Notes: generated from the letters alone by a model not told the origin. DNA of 64,000 nt from Dyella humicola (GCF_026283945.1 NZ_JAPDPC010000001.1:1302001-1366000); one strand, 5' to 3'. Positions 1 to 9,654 are shown, counted from the first letter of the stretch. Made by a program: numbers and translations.

Positions 1-867
1 CGGGTCCTGGTGATCGACTCCATCCAGACCATCTGGACCGAGCTGCTTACGGCCGCGCCGGGCTCGGTGAGCCAGGTGCGCGAGTCCGCGGCCAAGCTCA
101 CGCGGTTTGCGAAGGAAACGGGCACCTCGGTGTTCCTGGTGGGACACGTCACCAAGGAAGGAGGCATCGCGGGACCGCGGGTGCTCGAGCACATGGTCGA
201 TGCGGTGCTGTATTTCGAGGGCGAATCGGGCAGTCGCTTTCGTGTGCTTCGCGCCTTCAAGAATCGCTTCGGTGCCGTCAACGAGTTGGGTGTATTCGCC
301 ATGTCAGAAAAGGGCTTGCGCGAAGTGTCCAATCCTTCGGCGATCTTCCTCTCTGCGCATAGCGGGCCGACCTCGGGCAGCGCCGTGATGGTGACGCGCG
401 AGGGTACGCGGCCGTTGCTGGTCGAAGTGCAGGCGCTGGTGGACCAATCCTCCTTGGGTAATCCGCGTCGCGTGGCCTTGGGGCTGGAACAGAATCGCCT
501 GGCCATGTTGCTGGCCGTGCTGCATCGGCATGGCGGTGTGGCAGCCTACGATCAGGACGTGTTTGTCAACGTGGTGGGCGGTATTCGCGTGCAGGAAACG
601 GCCGCGGATATGCCGGTGCTGCTGGCCGTGCTATCCAGCTTGCGCGATCGTCCGCTGCCGGAGAAAAACATTGCGTTTGGCGAAGTCGGGCTTTCCGGGG
701 AAATTCGCCCGGTGCCGAATGGTGAAGAGCGCTTGAAGGAAGCGGCGCACCACGGTTTCCAACGCGCCATCGTGCCGAAGGCCAACGCACCGAAGAAGGG
801 GCGCGTGGGCGATATGGAGGTGGTGGCAGTTGAGCGCCTCTCCGAAGCCATCGATGCCTGCCGCTGA
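1..867 (+). CDS. radA: DNA repair protein RadA, 3' part (5' end outside window)
   Basis: RadA is a RecA-like ATPase that helps process recombination intermediates and branched DNA. The frame is open from the first base, so the zinc finger and Walker A lie upstream of the window. The visible 288 residues start in the Walker B strand (VIDSIQT), carry the RadA-specific KNRFG motif at fragment residues 87-91, and end with the Lon-protease-like domain (DVFVNVVGGIRV, then GEVGLSGEIRPV). Full-length family members have about 460 residues, so roughly the last 60 percent is present. No co-directional gene follows; 688 bp of repeat-bearing non-coding DNA comes next. Assignment is secure from KNRFG plus the Lon-like domain. 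Confidence 0.95.
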   Translation, partial: RVLVIDSIQTIWTELLTAAPGSVSQVRESAAKLTRFAKETGTSVFLVGHVTKEGGIAGPRVLEHMVDAVLYFEGESGSRFRVLRAFKNRFGAVNELGVFAMSEKGLREVSNPSAIFLSAHSGPTSGSAVMVTREGTRPLLVEVQALVDQSSLGNPRRVALGLEQNRLAMLLAVLHRHGGVAAYDQDVFVNVVGGIRVQETAADMPVLLAVLSSLRDRPLPEKNIAFGEVGLSGEIRPVPNGEERLKEAAHHGFQRAIVPKANAPKKGRVGDMEVVAVERLSEAIDACR

Positions 868-957
868 GTATTTCTCCCTCTCTCTTCTGGCCGAAGGTAG
901 TCACGCTGGAAGAGAAGGTTGGGATGAGGGGCGGGTGCTCGCGATGACGCGATGACC

Positions 958-1172
958 GAGCGATATCGCCAGCTTGCCGCTTACGCAGCGGGCGTTTCGA
1001 TCGCCTGCCGGCGCTCGAGTCACTTTTCTTTTGCTGGCCCAAAAGAAAAGTAACCCAAAGAAAACGGCCTTAAGAGCTGGTAGCACTCCGCGGGATAGAA
1101 GCGTTGGAAGGTTCCCGCGAGCAAATAGCTGGTCGCCCACGGCGAGACACAGCGGCTACACCGCAACGCGCC
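958..1172 (+). repeat. Dispersed hairpin-bearing element, left arm of an inverted pair
   Basis: Part of the 688-bp non-coding stretch 868-1555. This arm of about 215 bp matches the reverse complement of 1279-1493: a conserved start (gccgcttacgcagcgggcgt), a hairpin core at 1019-1054 (arms gtcacttttctttt and aaaagaaaagtaac around a short GC loop) and a conserved 22-bp end at 1151-1172. The middle is diverged. Short frames across it look spurious because similar hairpin cores recur at 57383 and 57917 without a conserved protein. Confidence 0.8.
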
Positions 1173-1278
1173 CAAGTGATGAGGACTTAAAGCAGGTTCG
1201 GCCGACGGTCGTGAAGTTTGTCGAATCCAAGTGCCAGATGGCCACCGCACCACCGACGTGTTAAGCCCTCTGCGCCAC

Positions 1279-1493
1279 GGCGCGTTGCGGTGTAGCCGCT
1301 GTGTGTAGGCCGTGGGGCGCCACTCATTCGGCTGGCCTCGCTCGTCAGGCTCGTATCCTGCGCAATGCTATGAGCCTTTTAGGCCATTTTCTTTGGGTTA
1401 CTTTTCTTTTGGGCCAGCAAAAGAAAAGTGACCCGGACCGCGGCAGCGGTTCGGAACGCCCGCTGCGTAAGCGGCACGCTGGCGATAACGCTC
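1279..1493 (-). repeat. Dispersed hairpin-bearing element, right arm of the inverted pair
   Basis: Reverse-complement partner of 958-1172, separated from it by a 106-bp spacer. The outer 22 bp at 1279-1300 is identical to the complement of 1151-1172, and about 46 bp around the hairpin core (hairpin 1396-1433) is also identical. Conservation of both ends and the hairpin, with a diverged middle, suggests a defined element inserted twice or duplicated in inverted orientation, not chance. The remaining DNA to 1555 holds no gene that I can support. Confidence 0.8.
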
Positions 1494-1555
1494 AGTTATC
1501 GCGCCAAAAGCAAGCGCCCCCAATCGCCCCAAAAAGAGGGCGCCGCCAAATGTGC

Positions 1556-2164
1556 TTAAACCGGTGGCAGCGCCGCAAAATCCGGATGTTGTTCAGCGCG
1601 CATCGCGAATGCTGCCAGCCGGGGATAGGAGGCGGCGTCAACGGTCTCCGGCGTCACCAGCTGGGTGAAGCCCCAGGCTACGGCAATGGAAATGTCGGCC
1701 TGTCCCGGCTCGCTGCCGAACAACCAGCCCTTCGTGCCGTCGATTTCGCGCTCCAGCACATCGTAGGCCGCATGCAGCTGGCCTTTCACGCGTTGCAGCC
1801 ATGCTGCATCGCGCTTGTCTGCCTCGCGCTTGTGCTCGTAGACGATCTGCACGCTCTTTTCGCTGGCCGTGAGTGCGCTGCCGATCAGGCGTAGCGCACG
1901 TAGGCGTGCGGCTGACTCCGTGGGCAGGAGGCTTGGCCGGTCGCTGATGGTTTCCGCCCAATCGATGATCAGGCTGGAATCGACCAGCAAGCTGCCGTCA
2001 TCCAATACCAGCGTCGGGGCTTTCACCTGCGGATTGATCGACTGGAACTCATCGAAGTTGCGAAACACGGACAGCGATCGATGTGTGAACGGGATGCCCA
2101 GCAGGCGCAGCGAAATGGCGGCGCGGCGAACATAGGGGGAGTCGAGCATGCCGATCAGTTCCAC
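1556..2164 (-). CDS. Glutathione S-transferase family protein
   Basis: A 202-residue cytosolic GST-like protein. The N-terminal thioredoxin-like half starts MELIGMLDSPYVRRAAISL, with the Ser-Pro-Tyr motif where GSTs contact glutathione, and includes the cis-Pro region (VKAPTLVLDDG) and the glutathione gamma-glutamyl contact DSSLIIDW. The C-terminal helical half has the conserved GQADISIAVAW segment. Length and the DSPYVRR start resemble E. coli YibF. It is the last gene of a leftward group after purU (12-bp gap) and ypjD. The substrate cannot be told from sequence. Confidence 0.88.
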   Translation of the reverse strand: MELIGMLDSPYVRRAAISLRLLGIPFTHRSLSVFRNFDEFQSINPQVKAPTLVLDDGSLLVDSSLIIDWAETISDRPSLLPTESAARLRALRLIGSALTASEKSVQIVYEHKREADKRDAAWLQRVKGQLHAAYDVLEREIDGTKGWLFGSEPGQADISIAVAWGFTQLVTPETVDAASYPRLAAFAMRAEQHPDFAALPPV

Positions 2165-2176
2165 GCATATCTCCAG

Positions 2177-3034
2177 TCAGGAAGTGAAGATGACGGTCCT
2201 ACTGCCGTTGAGCAGCACGCGGTCATCGAGGTAAAGCCGTAGGGTGCGCGCCAATACGCGACGTTCGATATCGCGGCCGATGCGGATCAGATCGTCCGGC
2301 GTGTCGGCATGCGTCACGCGCTCGATGTCCTGTTCGATGATCGGACCTTCGTCCAGGTCGGCGGTGACGAAATGTGCGGTGGCACCGATCAACTTGACGC
2401 CGCGACGGTGCGCTCGATGGTAAGGGCGTGCACCCTTGAAGCCGGGCAGGAAGGAGTGATGAATATTGATGCAGCGCCCCTCCAGTTGCTGCGCCAGTTC
2501 GGGCGAAAGCACCTGCATATAGCGGGCAAGTACGACGAGTTCCGCGCCACTATCCTCGATCAGCTTCGACATGGCCGCATCCTGAGCCGCACGATGACTC
2601 TTGTCCGTAGGCAGGTAATGGAACGGAATGGCGTCGAAGTCCAGATGCCGATACGTCTCGCGCGGGTGATTGGCGACGATACCGACGATGTCCATCGGCA
2701 GTTCGCCGATACGCCAGCGATAAAGCACGTCAGCCAGGCAATGGTCGAACTTCGACACCAGTAGCAGGACGCGATGGCGCTGCGCGCGATCGCGCAAGGT
2801 CCAGTGCATGTCGAAAGTATCGGCGACGGCAGTAAAGCCTCGCTGCAGTTCGTCCTGATCGATGCCGCCGCCCTGGAATACCAGGCGCATGAAGAAGCGC
2901 GCTGTCTCGTCATCCCCGAACTGCTGCGCCTCCACGATATTGCAGCCTCGTCCCGCCAGATGCCCCGATACCGCCGCCACGATGCCGGCGCGGTCCGGAC
3001 AGGAGAGGGTGAGGATGAACTGGTCGGAGGGCAT
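2177..3034 (-). CDS. purU: Formyltetrahydrofolate deformylase
   Basis: PurU hydrolyses 10-formyl-THF to THF and formate, balancing one-carbon pools and supplying formate for PurT. The 285-residue product has an N-terminal ACT domain (about 1-85, starting [21 protein letters not shown]) and a formyltransferase-fold catalytic domain with [21 protein letters not shown] and the [11 protein letters not shown] segment carrying the catalytic Asp. The reading frame extends further upstream, but the ATG at 3034 is chosen because the ACT domain begins directly after it and the length fits the family. The start lies 5 bp after the ypjD stop, so the two are probably co-transcribed. Confidence 0.95.
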   Translation of the reverse strand: MPSDQFILTLSCPDRAGIVAAVSGHLAGRGCNIVEAQQFGDDETARFFMRLVFQGGGIDQDELQRGFTAVADTFDMHWTLRDRAQRHRVLLLVSKFDHCLADVLYRWRIGELPMDIVGIVANHPRETYRHLDFDAIPFHYLPTDKSHRAAQDAAMSKLIEDSGAELVVLARYMQVLSPELAQQLEGRCINIHHSFLPGFKGARPYHRAHRRGVKLIGATAHFVTADLDEGPIIEQDIERVTHADTPDDLIRIGRDIERRVLARTLRLYLDDRVLLNGSRTVIFTS

Positions 3035-3039
3035 GATCG

Positions 3040-3837
3040 TCAGGGCGTGCGGTGCAGGATCAGTTCCAATACGGCCTTGGTGCCAAAAAATGCCAGCAAC
3101 AGCACGCCCATGCCGGTCAGGGTGAGATTCACCGCGCTGCGACCGCGCCAGCCGTGTCGCCAGCGTCCGTAGAGCAGGGCGCCGAACACCAGCCAGGCGA
3201 TGATCGACAGTACCGTCTTGTGGATCAGGTGCTGGCCGAACAGGTTTTCCACGAACAAGATGCCGCTGAGCAGGGTCAGTGACAGCAGCACGAAGCCCGC
3301 GCCAATCAGGCGGAATAGCAGGGTCTCGGTGAGCGTCAATGGCGGCAGCGCACGCAGCCAGGGACCGAACTGGCGATGACGCAAGGCGCGTTCCTGGATC
3401 GCCAGCAGGATCGCCAGCGCGGCGGCAATCGAGAGCACGCTGAAGGCGAGCAAGGCCACGGTGACGTGCAGCTTGATCTGCCATTCCAGCGGTTGGGGCG
3501 AGGTCGTTGGCGCCACCAAGGTATCCGCTGCCAGCAGCAGGGCGGTGAGCGGAAACACGATCACGCCTAGTGCCGCCACCGGGCGCGAGATATTCACGAC
3601 CAGGGTGAGCGCCGAGACCACGCAAGCCACCAGCGACAGCGCGGCGAAGAAATGCAGGTCCAGTGCGCCGCGGTGAATGCCCAGCAGAATGAAGGCATGG
3701 ATCACGACGGCGGTCCCGGCCAGCGCGAGGGCGGAGCGATTCAGTGGTTTGCCACCGCTCAGCAGAGGCCGCGCCAGGCCGGCGGCGGCGGTGAGATAGA
3801 GCACGACGGCAAGCAGGGCGAAGAGGGTGATGGCCAT
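3040..3837 (-). CDS. ypjD: CcsA/YpjD-like cytochrome c assembly family membrane protein
   Basis: A 265-residue polytopic inner-membrane protein with about eight hydrophobic segments from residue 3 to the C-terminus, of the CcsA/HemX/YpjD (cytochrome C assembly, PF01578) type. Conserved family stretches are [17 protein letters not shown], with the membrane-embedded His, and [20 protein letters not shown] near the end. The ATG at 3837 is used because it opens a transmembrane helix. It sits divergently from ffh (129 bp between starts), a neighbourhood common in Gammaproteobacteria, and leads a leftward group with purU and the GST gene. A specific role in haem handling is inferred from the family only. 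Confidence 0.88.
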   Translation of the reverse strand: MAITLFALLAVVLYLTAAAGLARPLLSGGKPLNRSALALAGTAVVIHAFILLGIHRGALDLHFFAALSLVACVVSALTLVVNISRPVAALGVIVFPLTALLLAADTLVAPTTSPQPLEWQIKLHVTVALLAFSVLSIAAALAILLAIQERALRHRQFGPWLRALPPLTLTETLLFRLIGAGFVLLSLTLLSGILFVENLFGQHLIHKTVLSIIAWLVFGALLYGRWRHGWRGRSAVNLTLTGMGVLLLAFFGTKAVLELILHRTP

Positions 3838-3931
3838 GACGCGGGAGTGTAGGGGGTAAGCCGGGCGCCTGTGGAGCGGGGTTTCACAGGCCGGAAAGCC
3901 GGGTGCTCGGCCCGGGCGCGCCATGGTCCGC

Positions 3932-3937
3932 TATACT
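3932..3937 (+). promoter_or_regulatory. Candidate -10 element for ffh
   Basis: TATACT lies 29 bp before the ffh ATG, in the divergent ypjD-ffh gap. No good -35 match is visible at the usual spacing, so this is suggestive only. Confidence 0.35.
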
Positions 3938-3966
3938 CTGCGATCCTCAAAGGTCACCCGCTGCTT

Positions 3967-5352
3967 ATGTTCGAGTCGCTCAGCCAACGCCTATCCGCCA
4001 CCGTCAACCGCCTGCGTGGCCGCGGTCGCCTGACCGAAGAGAACATCCGCGAGTCGATGCGCGAAGTGCGCATTGCGCTGCTCGAGGCCGATGTGGCCCT
4101 GCCGGTGGTGCAGGCGCTGGTCGAGCGCGTGAAGGTGCGCGCGGTAGGCCAGGAAGTGCTCAAAAGCCTGTCGCCCGGCCAGGCGCTGGTCAAGGTGGTC
4201 AGCGATGAGCTGACCGCCCTGATGGGCACGGCCAATACCGAGCTCAACCTCGCTCAGCAGCCGCCTGCTGTGGTGCTGATGGCGGGTCTGCAAGGTGCCG
4301 GTAAGACCACCACGGTCGCCAAGCTGGCCCGCTTCCTCACCGAGCGCAAGAAGAAAAAGGTGATGGTGGTGAGCTGCGACGTGTACCGTCCGGCCGCTAT
4401 CGAGCAGCTGCGCACGCTGGCCGAACAGGTCGGCGTGAAGTTCTTCCCGTCCGAAGCGGGCCAGAATCCGGTCGATATCGCGAAGAACGCGGTGGCCGCC
4501 GCCCGTCGCGAAGTCGTGGACGTGTTGCTGGTCGACACCGCCGGCCGCCTCCACGTGGACGAGGCGATGATGGCGGAAATCAAGGCGCTGCATGCCGCGA
4601 TCACGCCGATCGAAACCCTGTTCGTGGTCGACTCCATGACCGGCCAGGACGCGGCCAATACCGCCAAGGCCTTTGCCGAAGCGCTGCCGCTCACCGGCGT
4701 CGTGCTAACCAAGACCGATGGTGATGCGCGCGGTGGCGCGGCGCTGTCGGTGCGTTATGTCACCGGTCGCCCGATCAAGTTTCTGGGCGCCGGTGAAAAG
4801 ACCGATGCGCTGGAACCGTTCCATCCGGATCGCGTCGCGCAGCGCATCCTCGGCATGGGCGACGTGCTGTCGCTGGTCGAGGAAGTCGAGCGCAAGGTCG
4901 ACCAGGAAAAGGCGCAGAAGCTGGCCGAGAAGGTCATCAAGGGCAAGCGCTTCGATCTCAACGACATGCGCGACCAGCTCGAGCAGATGAACAGCATGGG
5001 CGGTCTGGCCGGCCTGATGGACAAGCTGCCGGGCGTGTCGGGCTTGCCCGATAGCGTGAAATCCAAGGTCAACGACGGTGAGATCAAGCGCATGATCGCG
5101 ATCATCGGCTCGATGACCAAGAAAGAACGTCGTCATCCGGACCTGCTGAATGGTTCCCGTCGTGCCCGTGTGGCGCGCGGTTCGGGCACCCAGCCGGCCG
5201 ACGTCAACCGTCTGCTCAAGCAGTACATGCAGATGGAGAAGATGATGTCCAAGCTCTCCAAGGGTGGTTCCAAGGGTCTGCTGCGGCAGATGCAGGGCGC
5301 CATGAAGGGCATGGGCGGCATGGGCGGGCTGCCGCCGATGCGTCGAGGCTGA
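3967..5352 (+). CDS. ffh: Signal recognition particle protein Ffh
   Basis: Ffh binds 4.5S RNA and signal sequences and delivers ribosomes to FtsY at the membrane. The 461-residue product has the N domain (about 1-95), the GTPase G domain with GLQGAGKTTT at 107-116, DTAGR near 190 and TKTDGDARGG near 249, and the Met-rich M domain (about 330-461: MEKMMSKLSKGG, MKGMGGMGG). The frame is open further upstream, but ATG 3967 gives the canonical MFESLSQRL start. It precedes the rpsP-rimM-trmD-rplS cluster, as in many Gammaproteobacteria, with a 136-bp gap that probably holds its own promoter. Confidence 0.97.
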   Translation: MFESLSQRLSATVNRLRGRGRLTEENIRESMREVRIALLEADVALPVVQALVERVKVRAVGQEVLKSLSPGQALVKVVSDELTALMGTANTELNLAQQPPAVVLMAGLQGAGKTTTVAKLARFLTERKKKKVMVVSCDVYRPAAIEQLRTLAEQVGVKFFPSEAGQNPVDIAKNAVAAARREVVDVLLVDTAGRLHVDEAMMAEIKALHAAITPIETLFVVDSMTGQDAANTAKAFAEALPLTGVVLTKTDGDARGGAALSVRYVTGRPIKFLGAGEKTDALEPFHPDRVAQRILGMGDVLSLVEEVERKVDQEKAQKLAEKVIKGKRFDLNDMRDQLEQMNSMGGLAGLMDKLPGVSGLPDSVKSKVNDGEIKRMIAIIGSMTKKERRHPDLLNGSRRARVARGSGTQPADVNRLLKQYMQMEKMMSKLSKGGSKGLLRQMQGAMKGMGGMGGLPPMRRG

Positions 5353-5488
5353 ACGGTCCCGGTAGGCTGCATGGGCCGATTTCGGCCGCCAGCTCTTCCT
5401 TTTTTCTACAAATTCATTAAAATGCCGCGTTTACCGCGCACAGCTAAGTGCGTGCTGCCGGCATCCGGCAACTCTGGAGCATTTACTT

Positions 5489-5743
5489 ATGGTCAAGATT
5501 CGTCTTTCGCGCGGCGGCGCCAAGGGCCGTCCGTTCTACCACATCGTTGTCACCGATCAGCGCAACAAGCGCGACGGTCGCAGCATTGAGAACGTTGGTT
5601 TCTACAATCCGGTTGCCTCGGGCAAGGACAAGCGCCTTGAGCTGAACGTCGTGCGCGTTCAGGAGTGGGTTGCCAAGGGTGCGCAGCTGACCGATAAGGT
5701 CGCGGCCCTGGTGAAGGAAGCCGGCAAGCAGCAGGCTGCCTGA
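5489..5743 (+). CDS. rpsP: 30S ribosomal protein S16
   Basis: An 84-residue S16, the small-subunit protein needed for 30S assembly. The start [19 protein letters not shown] and the segment IENVGFYNP are diagnostic. It is the first gene of the classic rpsP-rimM-trmD-rplS operon; rimM follows after 2 bp. A TAAAAT hexamer at 5418-5423 in the AT-rich leader is a plausible -10, but no convincing -35 is visible. Confidence 0.97.
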   Translation: MVKIRLSRGGAKGRPFYHIVVTDQRNKRDGRSIENVGFYNPVASGKDKRLELNVVRVQEWVAKGAQLTDKVAALVKEAGKQQAA

Positions 5744-5745
5744 GT

Positions 5746-6261
5746 ATGATGGCAGCCGGTCGGCGCGTCCTGGTAGGACGCATCGTCGGGCTGTACGGCG
5801 TGCAGGGCTGGGTCAAGCTCGAATCCTGGACCGAGCCCCGCACGCGGATCTTCACTTACCAGCCCTGGCAGCTCTCATCGGCGCCGGGTGTGGAGGCGGA
5901 GATCACGGGAGTGAAGGGACGTCCGCAGGGCAAGGGGCTAATCGCCCAACTACCCGGAGTGGATGGCCGCGAAGCGGCGGAAGCACTGGTGGGACAAGAC
6001 ATTTATGTCGCCCGCGAGTTGCTGCCTCCTCCCGGCAAGGATGAGTATTACTGGGTCGATCTCGAAGGTCTTGAGGTCGTCACCACGGAGGGCGTGGCAC
6101 TGGGGCGGGTCAGTCATGTATTCGCGACCGGCGCCAACGACGTCGTGGTGGTTAAGGACGGTACGCGCGAGCGTCTGATTCCTTTCGTCCAGGGTTCTTA
6201 TGTGCGTTCAGTGGACTTGTCCGAGGGGCGCATGGTGGTGGACTGGGATCCTGAATTCTGA
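5746..6261 (+). CDS. rimM: Ribosome maturation factor RimM
   Basis: RimM binds S19 and helps mature the 30S head. The 171-residue product has the N-terminal RimM barrel ([20 protein letters not shown], about 8-90) and the C-terminal PRC-barrel-like domain ([11 protein letters not shown], then [11 protein letters not shown] and RLIPFV). It starts 2 bp after rpsP, which implies translational coupling. Two Met codons (MM) open the frame; either could initiate. Confidence 0.96.
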   Translation: MMAAGRRVLVGRIVGLYGVQGWVKLESWTEPRTRIFTYQPWQLSSAPGVEAEITGVKGRPQGKGLIAQLPGVDGREAAEALVGQDIYVARELLPPPGKDEYYWVDLEGLEVVTTEGVALGRVSHVFATGANDVVVVKDGTRERLIPFVQGSYVRSVDLSEGRMVVDWDPEF

Positions 6262-6294
6262 GCGCGCCTGGCGCTGCCTAAAGGGTTGAGGATC

Positions 6295-7068
6295 ATGCGC
6301 ATCGATGTCGTCACGCTGTTTCCCGACTTCATGCGTCAATGCGCTGCCGTTGGTGTGGTGGGTCGAGCGCAACAGCGTGAGCTGCTGCAGGTGGAAACCT
6401 GGAACCCGCGCGACTACGCCACCGACAATTACCGTACTGTGGACGGCCGCACCTGCGGCGGCGGGCCCGGGATGGTGATGCTGATTCAGCCTTTGCGTGC
6501 CGCCCTTAAGGCGATGCGTGAGGTGGCACCAGAGCCGGTGCACGTGATTTATCTCAGTCCGCAAGGAGCGCGGCTGACGCAGGGTAGGGTGGAAGCGCTG
6601 GCGAAGCTGCCGCGCATTGCCTTGCTCTGCGGGCGTTATGAAGGTGTGGACGAGCGTTTGCTTGCGTACGAGGTCGACGAGGAGCTTTCCATCGGCGATT
6701 ATGTGCTGTCAGGCGGTGAGCTTGGTGCGGCAGTGATCATTGATGCCGTCGGTCGCTTACAGGAAGGTGCGTTGAATGACGCACAGTCGGCGCAGCAGGA
6801 TTCGTTTTCGGATGGCCTGCTGGATTGTCCTCACTATGCAAAACCGGTGCACGACGCACTGGGCGACGTACCGGAGGTCTTGCTTTCCGGTGACCATGCG
6901 GCGATTCGCCGTTGGCGCCTGAAGCAATCGCTGGGACGGACCTGGTTACGGCGTCCCGATCTTTTGGCGCAGCGCGCGCTGGATGCTGAATCCCGAGCGC
7001 TGTTGGACGAATTCCGCCGCGAGCATGCAAGAACGCAAACGCGGCACAACGATACGGTCACCCAGTGA
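6295..7068 (+). CDS. trmD: tRNA (guanine-N1-)-methyltransferase
   Basis: TrmD makes m1G37 in tRNAs that read CNN codons, preventing +1 frameshifts. The 257-residue SPOUT-fold enzyme starts [12 protein letters not shown]; the deep trefoil knot is covered by [13 protein letters not shown] and [13 protein letters not shown], which bind AdoMet. ATG 6295 is chosen over an in-frame upstream TTG because it gives the family-standard start and has the purine-rich stretch gggttgagg just before it. Third gene of the ribosomal operon. Confidence 0.97.
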   Translation: MRIDVVTLFPDFMRQCAAVGVVGRAQQRELLQVETWNPRDYATDNYRTVDGRTCGGGPGMVMLIQPLRAALKAMREVAPEPVHVIYLSPQGARLTQGRVEALAKLPRIALLCGRYEGVDERLLAYEVDEELSIGDYVLSGGELGAAVIIDAVGRLQEGALNDAQSAQQDSFSDGLLDCPHYAKPVHDALGDVPEVLLSGDHAAIRRWRLKQSLGRTWLRRPDLLAQRALDAESRALLDEFRREHARTQTRHNDTVTQ

Positions 7069-7097
7069 CCGCAGTTTGATATGAGACAGGTGTTGCC

Positions 7098-7490
7098 ATG
7101 AACAAGATCATTGAACAGTTCGAAGCCGAGCAGATCACCCGCCAGCTGCCGGAATTCGGCCCTGGCGACACCGTGGTGGTCAACGTGAAGGTGAAGGAAG
7201 GCAATCGCGAGCGCGTCCAGGCGTTCGAAGGTGTTGTCATCGCCAAGCGCAGCCGCGGTCTGCATTCCGCCTTCACCGTGCGCAAGATCTCGCACGGCAC
7301 CGGCGTGGAGCGCGTGTTCCAGGCGCACAGCCCGGCCATCGACTCGCTCGAAGTCAAGCGTAAGGGCAAGGTGCGTGGCGCCAAGCTGTACTACCTGCGC
7401 GGTCTGGAAGGCAAGGCGGCTCGCATCAAGGAAGACATCGCCGCCGTCTCCGCTGCCAAGGCTGCGAAGAAGAAGGCTGCCGCCGAGTAA
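7098..7490 (+). CDS. rplS: 50S ribosomal protein L19
   Basis: A 130-residue L19, located at the 30S-50S interface. The family core [29 protein letters not shown] and FRVHSP-like FQAHSP are present. The C-terminal tail ([12 protein letters not shown]) is Lys/Ala-rich and a little longer than in E. coli. Last gene of the rpsP operon, followed by a strong terminator at 7515-7547. Confidence 0.97.
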   Translation: MNKIIEQFEAEQITRQLPEFGPGDTVVVNVKVKEGNRERVQAFEGVVIAKRSRGLHSAFTVRKISHGTGVERVFQAHSPAIDSLEVKRKGKVRGAKLYYLRGLEGKAARIKEDIAAVSAAKAAKKKAAAE

Positions 7491-7514
7491 CTCGGTACGC
7501 ATCATCGATACAAC

Positions 7515-7547
7515 AAAAACCCCGCGGAGCGATCCGCGGGGTTTTTG
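7515..7547. terminator. Bidirectional intrinsic terminator between rplS and fimX
   Basis: A GC-rich stem (ccccgcgg and ccgcgggg around a short loop) is flanked by an A-run on the left and a T-run on the right. It can therefore end both the rightward rplS operon and leftward fimX transcription. Confidence 0.93.
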
Positions 7548-7602
7548 CGTTGGGATTGTCTGCGGATCTTGCGTTTGCGGCGCGCCGAAGCGCGCGGCTT
7601 TG

Positions 7603-9654
7603 TCAGTTGCCGATGCTGAGGCGCTGCGGTTCCTGCAGGAAGTTGCCCTGCACAAAGTCCACGCCGCAGGCGAACAGCAGAGACGTGCTGGCCGCGTCTT
7701 CCACCCATTCGGCAATGGTCTGCTTCTTCATCTCGCGTGCCTGGCGGCAGATCTCGGCGACTTTCTTCTGGCTCTCCTGCTGCTGCGGCAGGTCCGCCAT
7801 GTAGCTGCGGTCGATCTTCAGGTAGTCCGCGTCGATATGGTTGAGTAGTTGGAACGAGTTGAGGCCCGAGCCGAACTGCTCCAGCGCGAATTGGCCGCCC
7901 AGCTTCTTCCAGGCCGTGATGAACTCCTGCGCCGGGCGCAGCGAGGTCACCACCTTGCTCTCGGTCGTTTCCAGCACCAGTTGTCCGTGTTTGAGCGCGG
8001 CCCTATTCAGGCGATCGCCCAGCCAGGGCAATAGCTCGGCATCCTGCAATGAGCCCGACGTCAGCTTGACGAAGAACGTGGTCGGTGTGCCCATGCGTTC
8101 GCGCGCCTTGAGCGCCTCGATCGTCTCGTTCAGCACCCAGCGGTCGATCGCTGGGGTGAGGTTGTGCTTCTCGGCGATCGGCATGAAGAAGCCGGGTAGC
8201 ACTTCGCCTTGCGGGCCATCGAGGCGCAGCAGGATTTCCGAGAATTCGCCTTCGGCGTCCTGCAGGCTGATCGTCTGCTGGTGATAGAGCACAAAATCGT
8301 TCTGCGTGAGCGCCTGCTGCAGCACGCCCAGCCAATAACGCTCGCGTTCTTCGTCGGCCTTCTCACGTGCGCCGGGATCATGCAGGTCGCTACGATTGCC
8401 GCCCTGGCTCTGCGCATTGCGCAATGCCTGGCTGGCCTGATTGAGCAAGAGTTCGGTGTTCGCGTTCTTCTCGCCCAGCAGGCTGCCGCCGATGCTGGTG
8501 GTGATCGTGATCGAGCGCGTGCCGAGATCGAAGATGCCGCCCGCGATGCTCTGTTGCAGGTTGGCGATCCAGCTCTTGATGCCTTCGTCGTTGCGGGTGT
8601 GCAGCAGCACGCCGACCGTGTGCTCGGCCAGCAGGCCGGCCGTATCGTGAGCCCCGAGCTGTGTTTCCACGCGCGCGGCAAATGCGGCGAGCAGCTCATC
8701 CGCCTTGGCGAGGCCCACCCCGGCCACGATGGTTTGCCAGTTGTCAGGCTCGATCAGCAGCAGTGACTGGCCCTTGGTGCCCTCCGTTGCCGCCGCCACC
8801 GCCTGGTCGATGGATTCGAGCGTGCGCGCGCGATTGAACAGGCCCGTGACCTGGTCGCGCTGCAGCTGCTCGATCACATGGGCGTCGATCTGCTGGCGTC
8901 GGAAAACCACCTGCAGACAGGGTTCGCCCTCGAACGTGGCATGGGCAAATTCCACGCTGGCCTTGAAACTGGTGGCGTCGGCCCGGCGTGCCTGCAGTTC
9001 GAGCGGGCCGTTGTGCTTCTCGCCGCGTGACAGGCCTTTCAGGGTCGCCTTGAACTGTTCGGTATCGCTGGGACCGATCATGTCCAGCACGGGCAGGCCC
9101 AACAGGTCGTCGAAATCGGCGTAGCCGAACGTATCGAGATAGGCCTGGTTGGCGCGCACGTGCATGCCTTCGTGCACGTAGGCGATGGGATCGTTGGACG
9201 AGTCGAGCAGGGCATCGCAGCGACGCTCGGATTCGCGCAAGGCGGTTTCCAGGCGGCGCAGCTGGCGACGCGTGTTGAGCGCGTCGAACTCACGCTGGAT
9301 CACCGCCATCAGCTGCTTGGGCTGCGGGCGTAGCGCCACGCTGCGAGCACCATTGACGAACAGATCGGTGACCACGGCATTGTCGACCTGGGCCACCAGG
9401 GCGATCAGCGAGAGGTCGCGCCCATGGGCGTCGAGCAGGCGGGTGAGGTCGCGCAGTTCGACGGTGCCCACGGAGGGGTCGAAAAGCACGATGTCCGGTC
9501 CCAGCTCGTCGAGGGCGGCGGTCACTTGATCGGTGCTGGTGGCGCGCGCAGGGCGAACGGCAATACCGCTGTTGCGCAGCAGGCTGATGATCTGTTCCGC
9601 GTCTTCGACCGACTTTTCGATGAAAAGGATCTTGATGACCTGGTCTGTTTTCAT
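7603..9654 (-). CDS. fimX: FimX-like degenerate REC-PAS-GGDEF-EAL protein
   Basis: Predicted c-di-GMP receptor for type IV pilus function, cytoplasmic and polar in Pseudomonas and Xanthomonas. The 683 residues read as a receiver-like domain (about 6-125, candidate Asp59, with EK where the acidic pair is expected), a PAS domain (about 140-265), a GGDEF domain whose signature is lost (EHTVGVLL), and an EAL domain whose motif is EIL at 473-475 and whose DDFGTG loop reads EQFGSG. Loss of both catalytic motifs is the FimX hallmark: the EAL domain binds but does not hydrolyse c-di-GMP. ATG 9654 is preferred over an in-frame GTG two codons upstream. It is monocistronic and convergent with rplS. Confidence 0.82.
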   Translation of the reverse strand: MKTDQVIKILFIEKSVEDAEQIISLLRNSGIAVRPARATSTDQVTAALDELGPDIVLFDPSVGTVELRDLTRLLDAHGRDLSLIALVAQVDNAVVTDLFVNGARSVALRPQPKQLMAVIQREFDALNTRRQLRRLETALRESERRCDALLDSSNDPIAYVHEGMHVRANQAYLDTFGYADFDDLLGLPVLDMIGPSDTEQFKATLKGLSRGEKHNGPLELQARRADATSFKASVEFAHATFEGEPCLQVVFRRQQIDAHVIEQLQRDQVTGLFNRARTLESIDQAVAAATEGTKGQSLLLIEPDNWQTIVAGVGLAKADELLAAFAARVETQLGAHDTAGLLAEHTVGVLLHTRNDEGIKSWIANLQQSIAGGIFDLGTRSITITTSIGGSLLGEKNANTELLLNQASQALRNAQSQGGNRSDLHDPGAREKADEERERYWLGVLQQALTQNDFVLYHQQTISLQDAEGEFSEILLRLDGPQGEVLPGFFMPIAEKHNLTPAIDRWVLNETIEALKARERMGTPTTFFVKLTSGSLQDAELLPWLGDRLNRAALKHGQLVLETTESKVVTSLRPAQEFITAWKKLGGQFALEQFGSGLNSFQLLNHIDADYLKIDRSYMADLPQQQESQKKVAEICRQAREMKKQTIAEWVEDAASTSLLFACGVDFVQGNFLQEPQRLSIGN

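Noticed and set aside
1301-1894. Rightward frame running from the right repeat arm into the GST gene
   Set aside because: It joins repeat sequence with the antisense of a clear GST gene.
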